Assembly: GCF_000620125.1 (NCBI RefSeq)
Contig: NZ_JHVL01000035.1
Location: 1-40,508, forward strand
Origin: Clostridiisalibacter paucivorans DSM 22131
GTDB lineage: Bacteria; Bacillota; Clostridia; Tissierellales; Clostridiisalibacteraceae
Length of the DNA: 40,508 bases
Direction: 5' to 3'
Positions 40,407 through 40,508 of the stretch are shown here, one piece after another. Position numbers and translations under genes: made by a program. Under the pieces are notes generated by a model, which worked only from the letters and a program-made list of their open reading frames with translations, was not told the origin of the DNA and did no database searches. Positions within the stretch are counted from its first letter, which is position 1. Each line of letters opens with the position of its first letter.

Positions 40407-40508
40407 TTATAGTAATCCACCAAATTTTAAGAATAGAGGTGCAAATACCAATGCAACTATGGTCATAAGTTTAATAAGTATATTTATAGAAGGACCAGAA
40501 GTATCCTT
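40407..40508 (-). CDS. hppA: Membrane pyrophosphatase (proton/sodium pump), C-terminal end
   Basis: The last 33 residues of a protein run off the right edge. [15 protein letters not shown] followed by a hydrophobic helix and a short tail is the conserved C-terminus of membrane-bound, ion-pumping pyrophosphatases, where KDTSGPS is part of the last catalytic cluster. The enzyme couples pyrophosphate hydrolysis to proton or sodium export. Which ion is pumped cannot be told from this piece. Confidence 0.88.
   Translation of the reverse strand, partial: KDTSGPSINILIKLMTIVALVFAPLFLKFGGLL

Noticed and set aside
1-40508. CRISPR arrays and tRNA genes
   Set aside because: I found no regularly spaced direct repeats and no cloverleaf other than the tRNA-like domain of tmRNA.

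Overview
This AT-rich window looks like the chromosome of an anaerobic, low-GC Firmicute of the class Clostridia. A Tissierellales-like or related amino-acid-using anaerobe is my inference. The support is a glycyl radical enzyme with its activase, strong AGGAGG-type ribosome binding sites, consensus sigma-A promoters, an Ile-type T-box leader, FabK, a DegV/DUF362 pair, a candidate Spo0A box and a membrane pyrophosphatase. Nearly all genes read on the minus strand. Only the IS110 remnant, a small membrane protein and a DegV-DUF362 pair read plus.

Layout, left to right. 1-373: the 3' end of an IS110-family transposase and its flank. 374-4030: a glycyl radical enzyme and its activase behind a near-perfect sigma-54 promoter, with palindromic upstream sites and no activator gene in view. 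4108-6410: a polar amino acid ABC importer. 6621-9487: trpS followed by a PAS-GGDEF-EAL protein. 9651-13572: fabK, a small PH-like membrane protein, a patatin, thiol peroxidase and a DegV protein. 13943-15948: a second, Cys-rich DegV protein and a DUF362/ferredoxin protein. 16071-17015: SDR-type threonine dehydrogenase. 17239-20455: an OpuA-type glycine betaine importer. 20485-22740: recQ. 22824-26175: an ilvN-ilvC-ilvB operon under a T-box with a probable Ile specifier. 26204-27887: a methyltransferase, tmRNA (ssrA) and smpB. 27992-34100: a GntR-controlled TRAP transporter operon with an aminotransferase and a 2-hydroxyacid dehydrogenase. 34125-36236: rnr. 36576-40170: ddl, a membrane-anchored MurF-like ligase and an alpha/beta hydrolase. 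40407-40508: the C-terminus of a membrane pyrophosphatase.

How the parts work together. The uptake systems (amino acid ABC, OpuA, TRAP) and the enzymes (GRE lyase, threonine dehydrogenase, aminotransferase, hydroxyacid dehydrogenase) suit a fermenter of amino acids and small organic acids. SmpB, tmRNA and RNase R form the ribosome-rescue module, but a self-contained regulated TRAP block of about 6 kb lies exactly between rnr and smpB. Ddl and the MurF-like protein make and attach the D-Ala-D-Ala end of the peptidoglycan precursor.

The items I would look at first are the sigma-54-controlled GRE with a cluster-less activase, the membrane MurF-like ligase that lacks the normal substrate-binding domain, the TRAP block inside the ribosome-rescue module, the DegV-DUF362 pair, and two copies of a dispersed hairpin repeat 20 kb apart. 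I saw no CRISPR array, no tRNA gene and no complete insertion sequence.
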